This document shows positions 62,501 through 64,000 of a DNA stretch of 64,000 nucleotides, one piece after another; position 1 is the stretch's first letter, and each line of letters opens with the position of its first letter. The stretch lies in contig NZ_JBHUJX010000007.1 of NCBI RefSeq assembly GCF_042683745.1, positions 186,001-250,000 of the forward strand, written 5' to 3'. This DNA is from Pseudoneobacillus sp042683745. Its GTDB lineage: Bacteria; Bacillota; Bacilli; Bacillales; Cytobacillaceae. Under the pieces are notes generated by a model that was given only the letters and a program-made list of their open reading frames with translations, was not told the DNA's origin and did no database searches. The position numbers and the translations under genes are program-made.

Positions 62501-64000
62501 ATTAAAGTCTTGTCACCTTCACGAACGGGAGTCGGGCTCGTCACTACAGGCTGAGCACTTTGCCCTTGCTCTGCTAAGTTAACAATGATCGTCCAAACTT
62601 CTTTCGTATCGTTTTCAGCCGTAACTGTATAAAGCTTCTGCACGGTAAAATCATTGACTGTGACACCACTTTGCTGAGCGATCTCCCCTATTGTTGCTGT
62701 TGCACCTTCAGAAAGAGTAAACTCAGCAATTAAATTCGTTACGTCAGCATCATAAGGAAGTTCGATTTGAATCTGATGATTTGCTGGATCTATAGAAGCT
62801 GTCGCACTCAAGCCTTTAAAGGCATAGGTCAGAATTTCTGTCCCGCTTTTAGGTGCTGGACTAACTGTCACCTCTCCACTAGCTGTGAAGTGGCTGTCAT
62901 TAGACACATCTTCAGGTAGATTTACAAGGGTTCCAGTAAATACATATTGGCCAGCTGTTGTTCCATCATAGCTTGGTACTGACTCTTCACTCCAACTAAC
63001 ATTAATTTGCCTTGGATCGCCTTCGGCTAATTGTACCGATACTTTGGCAGGAAGTTTAGCTTTCGCTTCAACAAGACTCGTTCCATTATCTACTGTGACC
63101 GTTGTAGGATCAATACCCGTCACCTGAATCTTAGTCGGCTTCGTATTATCGCTAATATTAAAATTGCTGCTATCCATTGCTTCGTTGCCATAAGCATCAG
63201 CTGCTAGGATATTAATTGTATAGTCACCTAGAGCTAGATCGGTAGTTGGTGTAAACAACCAATTCCCTGAGCTATCTGCGACTAAATTCTCTATCCAAAC
63301 AAAATCCTCATTCGATTTTTCCAGCTTCAAGGAAAGTGAGGCACCTTTCTCCGCTTTTCCAGAAAACACAGGCGTCAAATCAGTTGTTTGGGAGTTTTTT
63401 GCTGGTAATAAAATAGAAACGTCAGTGCTAGAATCAATAGTCAACTGCTGTGTAGCGGTGGCACTATTAACGGTTGTAGTAACAGTGTGTGTACCGTCCG
63501 GAATCGGTGATTGGTCTGGAACCTCCACCTTCCAGCGTCCATTTTGAGCAGTAGTTGTCATTGATCCATGATTTACTATATTAACAGTCACAGTCGAGCC
63601 ATTTGCAGCATTCGTATTACCACGAAGTGTCGGGCGATTATCATTAATCGTGACCTTATCCCCGTTATCAATTGTAATAGTCGTTGCCGAAACACTATGC
63701 ATTTTTGACGCCACAGCTGTGTTTCCAAATGCATTACTTACAATGGCTGTAATCGTATGTGAACCTGAGGATAGCGGCTTTTCAAGTGCCGATAGACTCC
63801 ATTTACCATCCGAACCAGGTTTTACAAACTCTGTACTAACACCGTCAACTCTCACCTCTACCAACTCGGTCCCTGTTGATGTACCAGAAATAACTGGTTG
63901 TGCATCTCCGGTTATTGAGCTGATTGCAACCGCTATGGGATTGATGGTTGCACCTTGTTTATAGGTAAGTTGTTGTTTTGTAATAGCATATGGTGTCTTG
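59566..64000 (-). CDS. Giant SLH-anchored surface protein, N-terminus beyond the window
   Basis: Open from the right edge to stop at 59566, more than 1,470 residues seen. Several Ig-like/bacterial adhesin modules occur: repeated TVTVNIVNHGSMTTTAQNGRWKVEVPDQSPIPDGTHTVTTTV and NATLPG-type ALPGATIVLYDKNDQF units, plus a DUF4073-like block. Three C-terminal SLH domains (FKDGTFRPNESVTRVQMAAMMSR, FGPNDHITRAQMAVVAMRWID, FADGTFHPDEKLTRAQAVKVLN) and a last half-unit anchor it to the wall. It is probably the largest adhesin or surface-layer-associated protein of the region. Confidence 0.9.
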   Translation of the reverse strand, partial: KTPYAITKQQLTYKQGATINPIAVAISSITGDAQPVISGTSTGTELVEVRVDGVSTEFVKPGSDGKWSLSALEKPLSSGSHTITAIVSNAFGNTAVASKMHSVSATTITIDNGDKVTINDNRPTLRGNTNAANGSTVTVNIVNHGSMTTTAQNGRWKVEVPDQSPIPDGTHTVTTTVNSATATQQLTIDSSTDVSILLPAKNSQTTDLTPVFSGKAEKGASLSLKLEKSNEDFVWIENLVADSSGNWLFTPTTDLALGDYTINILAADAYGNEAMDSSNFNISDNTKPTKIQVTGIDPTTVTVDNGTSLVEAKAKLPAKVSVQLAEGDPRQINVSWSEESVPSYDGTTAGQYVFTGTLVNLPEDVSNDSHFTASGEVTVSPAPKSGTEILTYAFKGLSATASIDPANHQIQIELPYDADVTNLIAEFTLSEGATATIGEIAQQSGVTVNDFTVQKLYTVTAENDTKEVWTIIVNLAEQGQSAQPVVTSPTPVREGDKTLIGTAEAGAVVTIKIGDREPRTATADKDGNWQIDDLTLLKDDVLTIFSKAPDKKESSALVITVLEKLKNIQSFSPITVKIFKGTNADTVISLLGSTVDANLDNNSTRTIPVTWNLNDQDLNSSGSIQLTGTIGSLPENVVNPNQLQPAATINVVEDLDLRGSTGGKKTVTVTGAQPGATVKLYDRNNELVYTEQANDNGLLTFTNVEVGTGYYVTQSMGSLISLNSAPVNVSARAVNDLVIHGSMDDAKTVSIENALPGATIVLYDKNDQFIQSSTADSSGIALFTAVPTDINYYATQVIDGDETEPSKKVDVFPKIKIRFSEGDIWESVTKPVFVVDQLLTTPIVWSSSNPQVLNISDSLVPTQGSSVREYVVDVNRQDQDTSVILTAKLLFEGRQVERTFLLVVKGKRYNINKVTETSGNHVTLGGQQITQGIEVTRTTLNDSSSQPLQRVDKLIISESANLGSGDVSLHFDDTPNTGIKADEQAVEMSLEALRKLDGSLTIVTPEGTVQLPQASLSSMTDAGLDLFFRIVPMRSSEQKQEVIDRTKSMMQVAAGSNKTVQVLDIPREIETNYTGFETEIILPLKGMNLTAQHVSNLRLFIEHTNGTKEVIVPGTNGEIIYENGLPAGLKFSIDHFSTFTFFQVSDIVPTPIPTPPTNSGGDSGVSQPVEKIVNQINAPMKSEVIAGKPFNVEGKTIASTNVAIFIDDQWVANVQSDKQGNWSYEIKNGLAAGVHKIKTTIKDLTGNELVSNIITWTIVNEKEIGTHIKYINGFKDGTFRPNESVTRVQMAAMMSRILSGGNIPVASSINYSDISKSWAKDEIEFARSQEIILGYNNGKFGPNDHITRAQMAVVAMRWIDKHCAKNPQYAAFCKSDKSVITYTDVQPSHWAKNSIERISRTGIMNGFADGTFHPDEKLTRAQAVKVLNSLFLRGPLEGVANPTFPDAPTNHWAFKDIEEAATNHEFELKDGLEFLVK

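Overview
The window comes from a low-GC, endospore-forming Gram-positive bacterium of the Bacillaceae. Evidence for this includes a gerA-type germinant receptor operon, a CotF-type coat protein, S-layer-homology (SLH) surface proteins, TasA/camelysin-like matrix proteins, an IseA-type autolysin inhibitor, an ahpCF operon with a PerR box, strong GGAGG ribosome sites and frequent TTG/GTG starts. The genus (Bacillus, Neobacillus, Mesobacillus or similar) cannot be fixed from this sequence alone. I saw no rRNA, tRNA, CRISPR array or prophage. Both end genes run off the window.

Layout. 0-14 kb is a cell-surface block: a truncated phosphodiester glycosidase, a secreted coiled-coil protein, a polysaccharide deacetylase, a 998-residue SLH protein, a membrane HtrA-like protease (with a decayed copy beside it), a second secreted coiled-coil protein under a cyclic-di-GMP riboswitch, and a CAP-domain protein. 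14-24 kb is housekeeping and sensing: an ArsB/NhaD-like permease, an amino-acid ABC importer, a small sigma factor, a chemoreceptor and PepF. 24-33 kb has an arginase-like enzyme, an ArsR/DinB divergent pair, two TasA-like genes, YbaK, a CBO0543-type membrane protein, acidic and basic secreted proteins and a CotF-like coat protein. 33-38 kb is the ger operon. 38-39.3 kb is a RAYT-type transposase gene framed by REP-like repeats. 39-47 kb holds a double IseA-domain protein, redox enzymes, a VOC protein and a YcdB/SLH protein. 47-50.6 kb has three genes of unclear role: Nudix-like with a membrane anchor, TIM barrel, and a membrane protein. 51-59.4 kb has a CysJ-like reductase lacking its flavodoxin half, a 42-bp tandem array, an ECF sigma factor with a pseudo-transpeptidase anti-sigma candidate, and ahpCF. 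59.6-64 kb is the C-terminal part of a giant SLH protein.

How it fits together. Much of the window concerns the cell envelope and the motile/sessile switch. Surface genes carry GTTCTTT-type palindromes resembling SinR boxes, one secreted protein is under c-di-GMP control, and one sigma/anti-sigma pair appears built to sense the wall through a degenerate penicillin-binding domain.

The most unusual content is non-coding. Five intergenic arrays of a 21-bp unit (core TATCGGAC) recur with a partly conserved unit order. A 720-bp array has a 42-bp (2 x 21) unit. A REP-like family (GGAAGCA..GGGACGGTTCT..TGCTTCC) includes an inverted miniature pair with the same right-end tail as the RAYT gene's own flank, suggesting a Gram-positive RAYT/REPIN-like system.
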